Positions 40,501-51,208 of a stretch of DNA of 64,000 bases are shown here, piece after piece. Numbering within the stretch: the stretch's first letter is position 1; each line of letters starts with the position of its first letter. Below the pieces are notes generated by a model, which worked only from the letters and a program-made list of their open reading frames with translations, did not search any database and was not told where the DNA came from. The position numbers and the translations under genes were made by a program. Source of the DNA: Atopsyche davidsoni (lineage: Eukaryota; Arthropoda; Insecta; Trichoptera; Hydrobiosidae); assembly GCA_022113835.1 (NCBI GenBank), contig JAILWY010000011.1, positions 8,118,501 through 8,182,500 on the forward strand, given 5' to 3'.

Positions 40501-40883
40501 GTAGATAATCTTTCAAGTTGATGTACTAGTATTATTTTTTTAATATTTATTTTCAATCAGCACTTTCTTTCGTCTTGTGACATTTTCTACTCTGAAAAAA
40601 TAATAATACCGTAACCTGGTTGCTTTTATTTAAAAACGGAGTAATGCAAAGTATATCAAAATCGCATAAATTGTTTATATTTTAAGGTGTCAAAAACTTC
40701 CACTGCAATATGTGTAATAAATCTTATGCCAGAAAGAGCATCCTCGTTGAGCATATGAAGATCCACGCAAACACGCGAGCTCACAAGTGTAAACATTGTG
40801 ACAAGGCCTTTGTGCAGAAGTCCACTTTGAAAGCACATCTCCGGACGCACCCCAACACTAAAGAAGAACCACCACCATGTTAA
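37593..40883 (+). CDS. ZAD-C2H2 zinc-finger protein, array copy 4 (eight fingers)
   Basis: Exons 37593-37654, 37736-37913, 38034-38163, 38520-39353, 40687-40883 give 466 aa. Leader MVTLGILSHLTRLYDLI is the most diverged of the four. ZAD ligands Cys44, Cys47, Cys94, Cys97 (CIFC, CEGC). The linker has a basic run (KLKRKKKSK), then acidic patches and a PPLDPS unit just before the first finger. Six fingers follow in exon 4 and two in the last exon (CNMC and CKHC fingers), ending in TKEEPPPC. The last exon was found by splice sites and homology. A 1-kb Helitron with a piece of its own protein sits in the last intron, which is otherwise unremarkable. AATAAA at 40944-40949. Nuclear DNA-binding role inferred. 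Confidence 0.88.
39494..40505 (-). mobile_element. Helitron with broken Rep/helicase fragment
   Basis: About 1,012 bp on the minus strand. The 5' end is TCTACTATAATAATC after an A (40505); the first 13 bases are present twice in tandem. The 3' end is CTAG before a T (39494), with hairpin CGTCA-TTCTG-TGACG (39522-39508) 10 bases before it. Ends and subterminal sequence match the copy at 30954-31296. Inside is an N-terminal piece of a Helitron protein. It lies in the last intron of array copy 4. Confidence 0.88.
39576..39997 (-). pseudogene. N-terminal fragment of Helitron replication/helicase protein
   Basis: A first segment from an ATG at 39997 gives about 40 residues rich in Arg/Gln/Glu (MSSNELEGKREQRLLKIRVR...), as in Helitron proteins, then meets TAA. 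The adjoining segment in another frame (39869-39576) has the zinc-binding start CRFCNALHYQAEN, the motif GKVKLP, and FASMGAKL, which are characteristic of the Helitron helicase-like N-terminal region. The one-base frame offset and lack of Rep and helicase domains mean this is dead transposon coding sequence. Confidence 0.8.
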
Positions 40884-42243
40884 TGTACCTTTATCAGATC
40901 TTTTCTGGTTTTCTATGATATTATATTATTAGATCCTAGGCACAATAAAAGCATCCCTTTGCATTATATCGGTCATTTTGAATAAAATGTTGAGAGCCCC
41001 AATTAATGTGCCGGGTCTCATGGACTCTGGTCTGAGGAGTGGTGAGTTCACATTGATTTAAGGTTAACTATTCTTGCAGGAAACATCCAAATTTAGATAA
41101 TCCAAACAAAGATTTACTAACCAACCTGTTCCAACTCCAGGGTTTTGATTCAAAGAAAGGCAGAATATTTGGTTTGTTATTGTTTTTAACAGAGTACTAA
41201 ATGTAATTCCATCAAAATATTTTTATACTTAAAAAAATTAAATATGTTTTATTAATACACAGAAAAAAGTTAATTAAAGTAAAATTAAAAAAGTAAATTA
41301 TTTACTGTACTAGCCACAACTAAAAAAATCTCGAGTCTTCTGTAGAAATCCAGAAAAATGATCTCTCGTTTATTATCTTTCAGCAATGATTTAATGTCAA
41401 TAAATTATTATTATCAAATTATCACTGTCCAAAAGATGTCAAAATCAATTATAAAACTTTGGTAAAATTAAATTTAATAAAAATTGTGCCTGAAATGGTT
41501 TTCAATAATTTGTATTTTTACATCTGTAATAAATTTTAATTTAGCTTAACGAAAGGCAATAGATATTTAAATAATTTAAACACATCAATAAATCATGCAC
41601 ATGAATTGTGTAAAAATATTATTTAGTCTATAATTTTGTGAAAGAAATGTTAAGTAAATAATTTGCTTTATATTTTTTTAATCATTGAATTTAGCTGTTT
41701 GTTTTAATTTCTTAGATGACAGCAATGAGTATCAATTATATATATTTTTTAGTTTAATTCAAATGAACTAGAAATTCAATATTTTTGACAGAGAGTACTT
41801 GGTGAAATTTCATTTTAATATATAAAAATACTTAAGTGATTTATCTTATTTAAAATGAACTAAATAAATTCAATATTTTGTAAATCTTTTATTAATATTT
41901 TATATCTACCAATGCTAGTTTTTGTAAAATATAAATATACAATTTTATATAAACATCTAGTTTTATTATAATGGCAACTCAGCATCTATTCCAATGTTTT
42001 CATTGGTTTTTGTCTGGGGAAAATTTGTGGATTATTCATTCGACATTGTGTGAGAATTATGTCTGTCTCACTTCAATCTACAATTAAAAACTAAAAAAAC
42101 AACACTTCGCCTTATCAATAGATCCCGTATAATCTATATATTATGGGAAAATTAACCATCGAGTGTTTTATTCGGTAGAATATCATAGAATACAAGTGTG
42201 GTGGGAACAAAAACAAAATAATTCATTACTAGTTCAGTTCAAA
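40884..42243. other. Spacer between the ZAD array and the 13-finger gene
   Basis: AT-rich. It has the polyadenylation region of array copy 4, a partial dispersed repeat at 41775-41840 (shared with 48708-48780), and a TGGCAAC word at 41972. No gene seen. Confidence 0.6.
41775..41840. repeat. Dispersed repeat fragment (partner of 48708)
   Basis: TTCAATATTTTTGACAGAG followed by AGTACTTGGTG, CATTTTAATAT and ACTTAAGTGATTT closely matches 48708-48780, which leads into the palindrome there. A shorter piece of the same start recurs near 59450. Confidence 0.5.
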
Positions 42244-45200
42244 ATGGCTACGCAGGGAGATTTACAACTCGACAAGATATGTAGGGCTTGTTTGCTGGTT
42301 AAAAAGGACATGAGGCCGTTGTTTGACGAATTGATTGCCGAAATGCTGATGGCCTGCGCCTCCATACAGGTGAGAAACAACACACCGTGTCTTATTAACA
42401 TCGAGACAATCCTTGAATTCTTCCTAATAGTGATGTCTCTTTCACGTACCAAGGGACGCCATTGCAAAAGATAGTGTTATTTTTTCTATCTGTTCATCTT
42501 CACGTATAATTTGCTAAAATCTCGTCTCGACATTACAAACGTCAAACTTTTGAAGTGTCCCATAAAGTTTTAACAATATTTTTGTTTTGTTTTTTTTTTT
42601 TTTTTTAATATACGTTTTTCATCTTTCTATGTTTTATAAATTCTCGAAAAGGCGCACCGCAGGGAACCGGCCGCGCTGTGAAAGGTTTTATTTTGTATTT
42701 TAACTTGTACAAATTTGCAATTTAATTTGCACCCGAAAATCTCAAATATTAAGGTTTACTATTCTTTTCAACGACTTGCTCGAGACGAAGGAAATTTCTA
42801 GTAAAACCTCCATGTTGACATTTAAAATGACAACCAATTATACCCTATCATAATTTATTTTACAAATATGAGGGTAGGTATAATTTTAACACTGCACACT
42901 CGTCTCCCAACCATTACTTTTACATGGTACAAAATGTATTTTTTACATCTTTGTATTGCAACTGATATAGTTCAACGTGAAGGTATTGCTACGTGAAGGT
43001 AACTCAATTGCTGAATTCTTGCTTTAGATTTTTGGAATGGGTTATGTGTGTGATATGCAGATTTCTGGTTACAAAAAACAATCCCAAAAATCTAAAGCAA
43101 AATTTTTAATATACATCTGTGTTTCACAGTGGATGAATCACACAACTGGTTCAGTTTTGTTTAGTCTATTGTGTGCGTTGTGTTTAGAGTGTTAACGTTT
43201 CTCAGTACGTGTTTTCTATGTAAACACAATTAGTATTAACGGCAATGTCTATTGTTAGACTGTGGTCTGTGTTATTTACTGTCTGGGGCAGTATAAAAAA
43301 GGTGTTATTTATTGTCAGGATAAAAAATATAAAACAAGGCACGATTATTTGAGTTTATGACTCCGTGAGCTATACGTGCTTGCTGCACAGCATTATTATT
43401 GTAAATAACATAAGTGTGCAACAATGTTGCAGAACAATGTTTTAAAATATTAAATATAGTTAAATGGTTTACGAGCCTGCACAATTTTCACATGAACAGT
43501 TCACTTCATAAGAAATATTGTCATTGCTACAAATATATAGTTTAAACCCAAAAAAAACACTAATTAAACATTAAATAATTATCAACAATCAATGGTTGAC
43601 ATATTCACTAATTTAAATCGTCTTTTAAAATATTTATCTACCTTAAAACAAATTTAAAGCCTTTGTTGAGGTTAAGAGCTCTCACTGTCCTAATTAAAGT
43701 TATGTAAATCTTGTAAATCATTGTTTTTTTTTTATATTCAAATAATAGAGAACTATAAATAAATAATGATATTGTAGTATTTTTTATTCTTTTTCCTTAA
43801 TTTTTTCAATTTCCTGCAGCTATCAGATGCAGATGGTCTCCCGACTCAGCTATGCCTGCAGTGCGTCCACCAGGTTTCTCGGTGCTTCGCCTTCAAGCAG
43901 CAGGTTGAGAGGTCTGATTCCCAACTACGCTCCTTTGTGGAGCAGAACCCACAAAAGGTACAGAAACATTTAAAAATCTTGTTTATTCACAATTGAATAC
44001 TTAATATGAATTAAATCAATGGTAGATATATCGTATTTTGCAGTCAAAATATTGTTTTTTTTTTTTCAGGCTCTTGTTAAAGTTCAGGGAGACAATGAAA
44101 TCAATATGCAAGACATGGTTACCGATGGAGAGGTGCAGTTTACATATATTGAAAATTGTAAGTTTTGTTTTTCAGTTTTAAGTTAATTCAGTTATGTCTT
44201 TTGAAATTTTTAGTATATATGTGAAAACCATATTATTTTATTAATAGAAGCAAGAGCAGACATGTTTTCACTTTGGCTTAGTAGCTGTATTCTGGGAAAA
44301 TCAAAATACTATTTTTTGACAGAGGTCAATTGTGAAGTATGTGTTATGTAATTTTTTCAGCCCAGTCCCAACATAACTCTGGAGACTCCAACGGGTCAGG
44401 TCCGGCTCTGGAAGCGTTCTACATCACCACCTCCAACCATTCCGGAGATGCCAATAGTGCCACCGTACAAGCTCAGGTATTAGACCTTTTTTTATTTATC
44501 ATGGTATCCTAAGCTATCCGACTATAGCGTCTGCTAAGTAACCTAAACCTGATTTTCTCAGTCATATTGTAAACCCTTTAAATTTGTATGGGTATAAATA
44601 TGGATAAAAATTTTGGTTGCTTTTTTTGCTAATTTCAATACGTTTTAAATTATTATTATTATAATTAATTATTGCCTTGTCAAATGCTAACAATACAGAA
44701 ATAGTGTTTTTAAATCTTCAATACTGTTTTTAGGATCAGGGACTCAAGATGGAAGAGAAAGACTCCTCAATAAAGTGCAGTGAGAAGTCTCTGGACTCCG
44801 ACAACTTCCCCGTGAAGGAGCCCCCAGCCAGTGATGCGGAGGAAGACGATAGTTATCTTGGTGCGTATTAGATACAATATATCCTAACAAAAAACTGAAT
44901 ACCAATGCAATTACATTGGTTTGCAAAATTTTTGACAAAAAAGCAAAAAAATTAGATAAATGTTAAAATATAATAAATTTAAACTATTCTATTGTTGTAT
45001 TTTCAGAGCTAGCAACATTCCAGGCTTCGGCGTCCGTGACTCCGGGCCGGCACATCTGCAACCTCTGTCAGAGAGAGTTCAAGCACGCCAAGTGGCTGAA
45101 GTCTCACATGCGGCTTCATTCCAACTGGATCAAGGTCAGTGTTTCTCATCTACCACATGACCTAACCTAACTTTCACTCGTATGTTTTGCCAATTCCAGT

Positions 45201-48109
45201 CGAGATGTCAGCATTGTTTGCTTCATTTGCTGTCGCTAGTTTAAGATCGTAGTATCAGTCTAAACATCTCAGCTTTACCAAGGCTTACAGTAAGCAGAAT
45301 TTGTAAGCCTATCAGAGAGCCGCAGCAGAGAGAAATATATTAAACAAGCTGTTAAAATCAATAATACATTTAAATTAAATACATCTTTACTGCATTACTG
45401 TTTACGGAATATGTGAAGATCAATGTTGAGAGTTTACTGAAGACTTTGCACGTCTGTAGCTAATTTTTTTTGTTTCTCTTTGCTAAGGCCAACTGCAAGA
45501 AGCCGCCAATGTGCTCCGTATGCCAGCGCTCCTTCAAGGGCCCCGGCATGCTGAAACTGCACATGCGCACCCACGAGGAGCGTCCGCAGCGCCAGCCCAC
45601 CTGCACCATCTGCCATCGCGTCTTCAAGACCAAGACTATCCTCTACCGACACCGCCAAACTCACTTTGAGGTATCTACAGTTTTAAATCAAAGCTGAGAG
45701 ATATGTATTTTAAAAATTGTAACAATACTTATAATTTTTGTTCTGATCCTCATGTGTTTATATTGTTCGTGTCTTTTAGGTGTATCTGAAACAATGAGAG
45801 AGAAAAACATTATGTTTACAGTCAGGATTCAAACCCACACCTCGCTGGTTAATGTAGCCTAGTGACTAAATTCTTTCAACCACGGTGGCTTTTTTATAAT
45901 AGGATAGCAGTAAATAGTGGCAGAGGCTGCATTGTGCTGCTATAATACCCAATGCTTCTTAGAACATTATATTCAAGACATGTTTAATTTTCTTTCAGCA
46001 AAAGACGCATCCGTGCGACGTCTGCGAGAAGTCCTTCATCAGCAACTACGCCCTGCAGGCCCACCTGGCCAGGCACCGTGGGGAGAAACCGCACGGCTGC
46101 CACACCTGCGGCAAGACCTTCTACAACACCACAGACCTTAAAGTAAGCAGTGCAACTTTTTATTTGTCTAAAAATATTGTTGAATATCGGGATTCATGTC
46201 ACTACTAACGTGTCATCAACATAAATAATAAAGCATTCCATAAAACCGCTCGTGGTTTAGTTCAGATTGCTTGTTTATCGTGGGGTCTTAGATTTTTAGT
46301 TAGAATGTTTAATTTCAAGGGGGCTCTTAATTCTATATAAGATTTAGCCATTTTTAACCATGAAATATCTCCCTTCTTCGTCGAAGCCTAAAAGTACATA
46401 ATTATTTCTAAGATATAATATTTACCTTAGTGAAACATAAAATTGTATTTTTTTAAATTTTGTGTATTTAACATGAGTTATCTTAAATTTTCCAGGTTCA
46501 CGTCAGGTTACACACCGGAGAGAAACCGTTGAAATGTCCCGACTGTGGCAAGACCTTCCGTCGCCACTCTACCCTCTGCCAACACATCAAAAAGCACCGC
46601 GGCATCCGAGACCATGTCTGCACTGTCTGCTCCAAAGCCTTCTTCGAGGTCTCCAAGCTGACTGCCCACATGCGTGTACACACTGGTATGTCTTCTGCCT
46701 TCAAATCTGTAGAATTTTTTTTCCACACGCCCTATCCCCTCATGTCCAACTAATAGTATTTTGTTTCAGGTGAAAAGCCTTTTGAGTGCTCATACTGCGG
46801 ACGCTGCTTCGCTCAGCAGTCGGCTCTCATCTATCACCAGCGCACCCACACTGGAGAAAAGCCATACCCCTGCAAGCTCTGTGAAGCTCGCTTTACCACC
46901 TCCTCCGCTCGCAACAACCACATGGTCACCCACACTGGCATCAAGAAGTAAGGCTTCTCTATAATCACCTGTTGATTTTGGACTGAAAATATTAGACAAT
47001 AAAATAAAATACTAGACTATAAAACTGAAAAATTAAATGTAATTTGTTTTTTTTTTTTTAGATTCCCTTGTACAATATGCAGCAAGGGATGCACAAACCG
47101 CACTGAGCTCCGCATCCACATGACCAAGCACACCGGGGAGAAGCTGTTCCCCTGCACACAGTGTGACCAGCGGTTCTCCACCGCCTCCTACCTCGCTGTC
47201 CACCGCCGCCACCACACTGGCGAGAGGAAGTACATCTGCGTCACCTGTGGCAAAGGTAACGCCGTCAGGCATACTGCTTGTTGACAGTGACTTCCTAACT
47301 TAATATAAGACACTCAATGTTTTATAGCTTTTAATATAAGACATTCAATGATTTTCAGCTTATCGCAAAAGACAATATTAATACATAAACATCTTCCAGC
47401 TTCTTATATAAGATATTCAATCTTTATTGACTTCTGGGATAATTAAATTTAATACATAGTTTGATAGGCTCTGATTTAGCATTTGATGAAGTACAACTCG
47501 TCTTGCAGGCTACATCGAGTCAGGGTCGTACAAGAAGCACCTACGGTCACACACGCGCACGGAGATCGAGGCAGCTGAGGCAGCAGCGTCGGCCGCTGCT
47601 ACCGCCAGTTCCACTCCCAACGCCCCGCCGCAGCTTTCCGTGAAGAGCTATGCGTGCTCCCTCTGCAACAAGTCCTACACGCAGGGGCAGAACCTCAAAA
47701 AACACATGGCCACCCATGGCCTGCTCAACCCGGTAAAATCAAATTAATAATGTGTATATATTATATATATTATAAATATTAATTATGTTAAATTAGTAGT
47801 ATTACAAAATGTAGCATTTTTGTCTTGTAAAGACAAATTCAAAGTTTTTTTAGGTTAGAAAAGATGCATACCATTAATGACTTTTAAATATTTGATAAAT
47901 CTTCATCCATTCCTGAACACCGGGGGGCTAAAAAAACAAGGTGCCAGTTGAAGATAAACTCTAAAATAAGGGAAGGGAAAAAATGCACCTGATGTTTGGT
48001 GACATGATTAAATCAAGTCGTTTCGTTTTTCTAGAGTGTTCTGGCGGCCGTCACTAATGCCCACATGCAGCAGCAACAGCAAGTGCAACAGGTGCAGCAA
48101 GTCCAGCAA

Positions 48110-48144
<35 letters not shown>

Positions 48145-49239
48145 GCAGCAGCAGCAACAGCAGCAGGTGCAGGTGCAGCAAGCCCAGCAGCAGCACCAAC
48201 TAGTCCAGCAGCAGCCACAGCAGCAGCTGCAGGTGCAGACCATCCAGATACACCCCCAGCAGCTTGCCAACCACACTCACCAACCCATACAGATCCACGT
48301 GAGTCATTCTACCTGTGCATAGAGAGTCTTGGTGCTCGGTTATTGGGTTTTTGCTGTCATATTATTTCAAAATCTCTCCCGGTATTGGGGTCATATTTAG
48401 AGACAATTATAATTTTAAAAATATATATTCCAGAGAAGACTTACTTTCTTGTATATAATCAATATTTTAACGAATTGTTATCATTGCAGGCGGTGGGAGT
48501 GCACCAGGTCCAGCAGCAGCAGGTCCACGTGGCTGCCTCTGCTTGCCAGCCTGTCCAGATTCCCAACATTGTTCAGGTTGGCTGATTCTCAATCCCTATT
48601 CACACCTCTTCAACGCTTACCCGGTCCCAATGAGTTGACTGCTTCATCAGACTACCAAAGAAAGCATAATTTGTTTGATTTGTCTGCACTGTCTAATATA
48701 TAAGTAATTCAATATTTTTAACAGAGAGTACTTGGTGGAATTCCATTTTAATATTTTTGAATAAAATACTTGAGTGATTTTCCACATTTTCGTTTTTATT
48801 AGTGACCAGTTTCGTTTTTATTAGTGACTGTTTGATAATGCCAACGTGAAAGGTTGGCGAAACCGGTCACTAATAAAAACGAAAATGTGGAAAATCACTC
48901 AAGTATTTTATTCAAAAATATTAATATATACGTCACTCACTTGAGAGTTACAAGCATGTATCCAGATATATAGGTTATTAATTTTTATTATATTTAATAA
49001 TTTATATAAAAACCTCTTTATTATCTTTATAGCATTGAGTACAGTTGTTTGGTCTTTAAGAGATTTAAACCTCAGAAATGTACAATAACTGCTTTAATGT
49101 CTATTAACTCGCTCGTTTAATTCAGGTCCAACCGGCGCACGTGGCAGTGAGTGGCCTCCAGCAGCACGACTTGTCCGTCGGCAACATCGCCCACCGCATC
49201 ATCCTGCAGCCCCCACACCCCATGTTTCTGCACCACTGA
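42244..49239 (+). CDS. ZAD protein with 13 C2H2 zinc fingers and Gln-rich tail
   Basis: Fifteen exons join in frame to 766 aa: 42244-42369, 43820-43957, 44070-44157, 44361-44476, 44734-44860, 45007-45134, 45488-45670, 45999-46142, 46496-46685, 46770-46947, 47062-47255, 47509-47732, 48035-48298, 48490-48576, 49126-49239. ZAD ligands are Cys13, Cys16 (CRAC), Cys54, Cys57 (CLQC). An acidic/Ser linker follows to about residue 215. Thirteen fingers span about 216-606, with TGEKP-type linkers in the middle set, indicating classical DNA binding. Residues about 613-729 are rich in Gln, Val and His, typical of an activation or multimerisation region. It is not closely related to the four-gene array next door: different ZAD exon structure, no 20-codon leader. 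Strong GC bias in exons. I cannot name its orthologue. The frame stays open past the TGA (see 49240-49620). Confidence 0.92.
42370..43819 (+). other. First intron of the 13-finger gene
   Basis: A 1.45-kb AT-rich phase-0 intron that splits the ZAD domain between its CRAC and CLQC zinc ligands. No repeat or gene was recognised. Confidence 0.75.
48065..48240 (+). repeat. CAG/CAA polyglutamine-coding tract
   Basis: Within exon 13 of the 13-finger gene: a mixed CAG/CAA run with its longest uninterrupted block, 21 Gln codons, at about 48107-48169, and further Gln-Val and Gln-His stretches on both sides. Interruptions by CAA and GTG limit slippage, but length variation between individuals is likely. 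Confidence 0.9.
48708..48924. repeat. Palindromic MITE-like element with 65-bp arms
   Basis: 48748-48812 and 48860-48924 are inverted copies with one visible mismatch, around a 47-base loop. The loop has its own small hairpin (CCAAC-GTGAAAG-GTTGG). The left flank 48708-48747 matches 41775. The right half (GAAAGGTTGGCGAAACC to ATCACTCAAGTATTTTAT) recurs near 54205-54280. It lies in the last intron of the 13-finger gene. Confidence 0.85.
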
Positions 49240-49620
49240 TGGCCCCCCGATCGGTTCTCTGACACCCCTCTCGTGATGCCCGACGCCGGTATCCTGCGGC
49301 CTGAATCCAACGTCATGAGAATCGCACCATTAGCTGACACTGGTGTATTGACACCCAACGATAATCTTATGATACCTGATGCTAATCAAACCCCTGATCT
49401 GAGAACCGGTATATTGGCTCCAGCGGTAGGACCGCTGAGCGGCAGCAGTGGCGGCATTCATCCCGCTTGTCTCGTGCAGCTGCAGCAGGACAACCTGAAA
49501 AAAGTCTCGCAATCCAAGGACAGTGTCTCTGATTATCCTGAACTTCCCGTGAACCCGGCGTATTATATCGTCGTAGATAATTCCAAGGTCAAGATGAACG
49601 ATAGTGTTAATGAAATTTAA
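49240..49620 (+). other. In-frame 126-codon open extension after the stop codon (candidate readthrough)
   Basis: Directly after the TGA at 49237-49239 the same frame runs open from TGG to TAA at 49618-49620. The encoded stretch is Pro/Asp/Leu-rich with a repeated pattern, DAGILRPESN, DTGVLTPNDN and RTGILAP, and ends in VNPAYYIVVDNSKVKMN. Base composition falls to AT-rich directly after its stop, as at a true coding boundary. Either a readthrough product, the tail of an alternative isoform, or a coding end truncated by a recent nonsense change. Confidence 0.6.
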
Positions 49621-50621
49621 AGACTAACGCATGTGTTAACAGTAATCGTCAATAATATTTAGAAGCAGGTCTTGCTTTTATATGCGTAGTTTAATAGGTT
49701 ACAATAGAACCTGATAATGATTATCCTTTTGTGATTGTAGAGTGTCACGGCAGATGAATCCGTGCTGGGAATCGAATCCATATGTGGTGATGGTTTCTTT
49801 TGTTGATATTAAGTGGCAACCGTTTTCCATCATGGACTCTGAATTTTGCTGAAATAATCCAAAAAAATTTGACTCAATCAGCGGACCGTGTCAATGGTCG
49901 TAAACTTTTTATTTTTGCTTCCAGTATACAATTTTGTCTCTCACAGTGTTTATTAGTGCCGGGTCAAAGGCCCAGAAGTGTATAAAGAACCCGCTACACT
50001 GAAAGCAACGAAATAAGCTGCTTTTCTCAAGTAATGCGGCTTATTTCTCTGTTTATATGTTTAATTACTTAATTTTATATTCATTTGTTGTTAAATTCGA
50101 ATAAAACAAATAGCCTGTATGGGTTAAAAAAAAGGTCTACGGAATATTTAATATTCGTTTTGCACAAATAAGATTTAGTTTGCTTGATGTGTTTGTGGAT
50201 TTTGCTATGAGATATTCAAGAGACGGTCGCGATACTCTATCGTAGTTGGTACACCCAATGTAGAAAAACCCTCGGTGTCTCCCAGATTTTTACCACCAAG
50301 ATGTTAAATTTGAAGCTGCCATGACAGTTTTTTTTTTATATATGCTTGTTATTCTCGTTACTGTTTGGAGAGGAGGTGATAGTTTTGCTTTTACTTGTAA
50401 ATAAATGTATTTTTATTATAATTTATACTTGTATATAGTACATTTACACTCATTATCATAATACGTTTTCTGGCTTATCACTATTTAATAACCTATAAAT
50501 TCTACATATGTTTAACATGTATATTATATAATCAAAACTCATCAGTTTGGGCTCTGCACATTAGTTTCGTATCTATTTTTGTATGGCATTGATACGCCGG
50601 TGATATATTCACGCTACTTAC

Positions 50622-51208
50622 CAATGGCGTGCAGTGACCTCAAAATCTGAGCAAGCAGTTTTGTTTGTGTTTAAAATAAGCTTCATAAATCAGAAAAATT
50701 AATGTTACCGGTCACCAGAGAGAGAAGGTCTCTGAATGCAGTCAGCCTCATTGTAAGAATTAGAAACCAGTGCCTTGAGACGAGTGAAGTCCAGGGACTA
50801 GATCGTTTTGTACAATCATGCTCGGATTACTTCGTCTGATCTATGTAACTGTTATTATAGGAGACTGCAATTGTGACCTTCGGGCTCTCAAAGAATGATG
50901 AGAAATCTATTATGTAACCAAAGCTTTATTGCTTAAATGGGCCGCTCGACATCACTATGAAAATAGTAACAGCTCAAAACTTATAAATCAATTTAACAAC
51001 AATTATGATCGTAAAAATATTTTATATAAAAATTTAAAATCAAAAATTACAAAGACTAATGAATAAATTTAGACTATCATGAGGTCCGATACTCGTAAAT
51101 ATATTTTACATGATTTTTACAATACAATCGATATTTTAATAGATTTATTAAGCCTTATATTTAGTTAACAAAACTGCTTACTAAGATGTTGAACATTGCA
51201 CGCCACTC
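50622..51208. mobile_element. hAT-like MITE with about 42-bp inverted ends
   Basis: The left end begins CAATGGCGTGCAGTGACC and runs to AAGCAGTTTTGTT. The right end, read inverted, is GAGTGGCGTGCAATGTTCAA and also runs to AAGCAGTTTTGTT. About 590 bp, no coding capacity, no clear target duplication. Largest of three family members in this window. Confidence 0.6.

Noticed and set aside
48008..48276. Antisense open frames coding poly-Leu or poly-Cys
   Set aside because: Pure mirror of the CAG/CAA tract in the sense exon; no independent evidence of coding.
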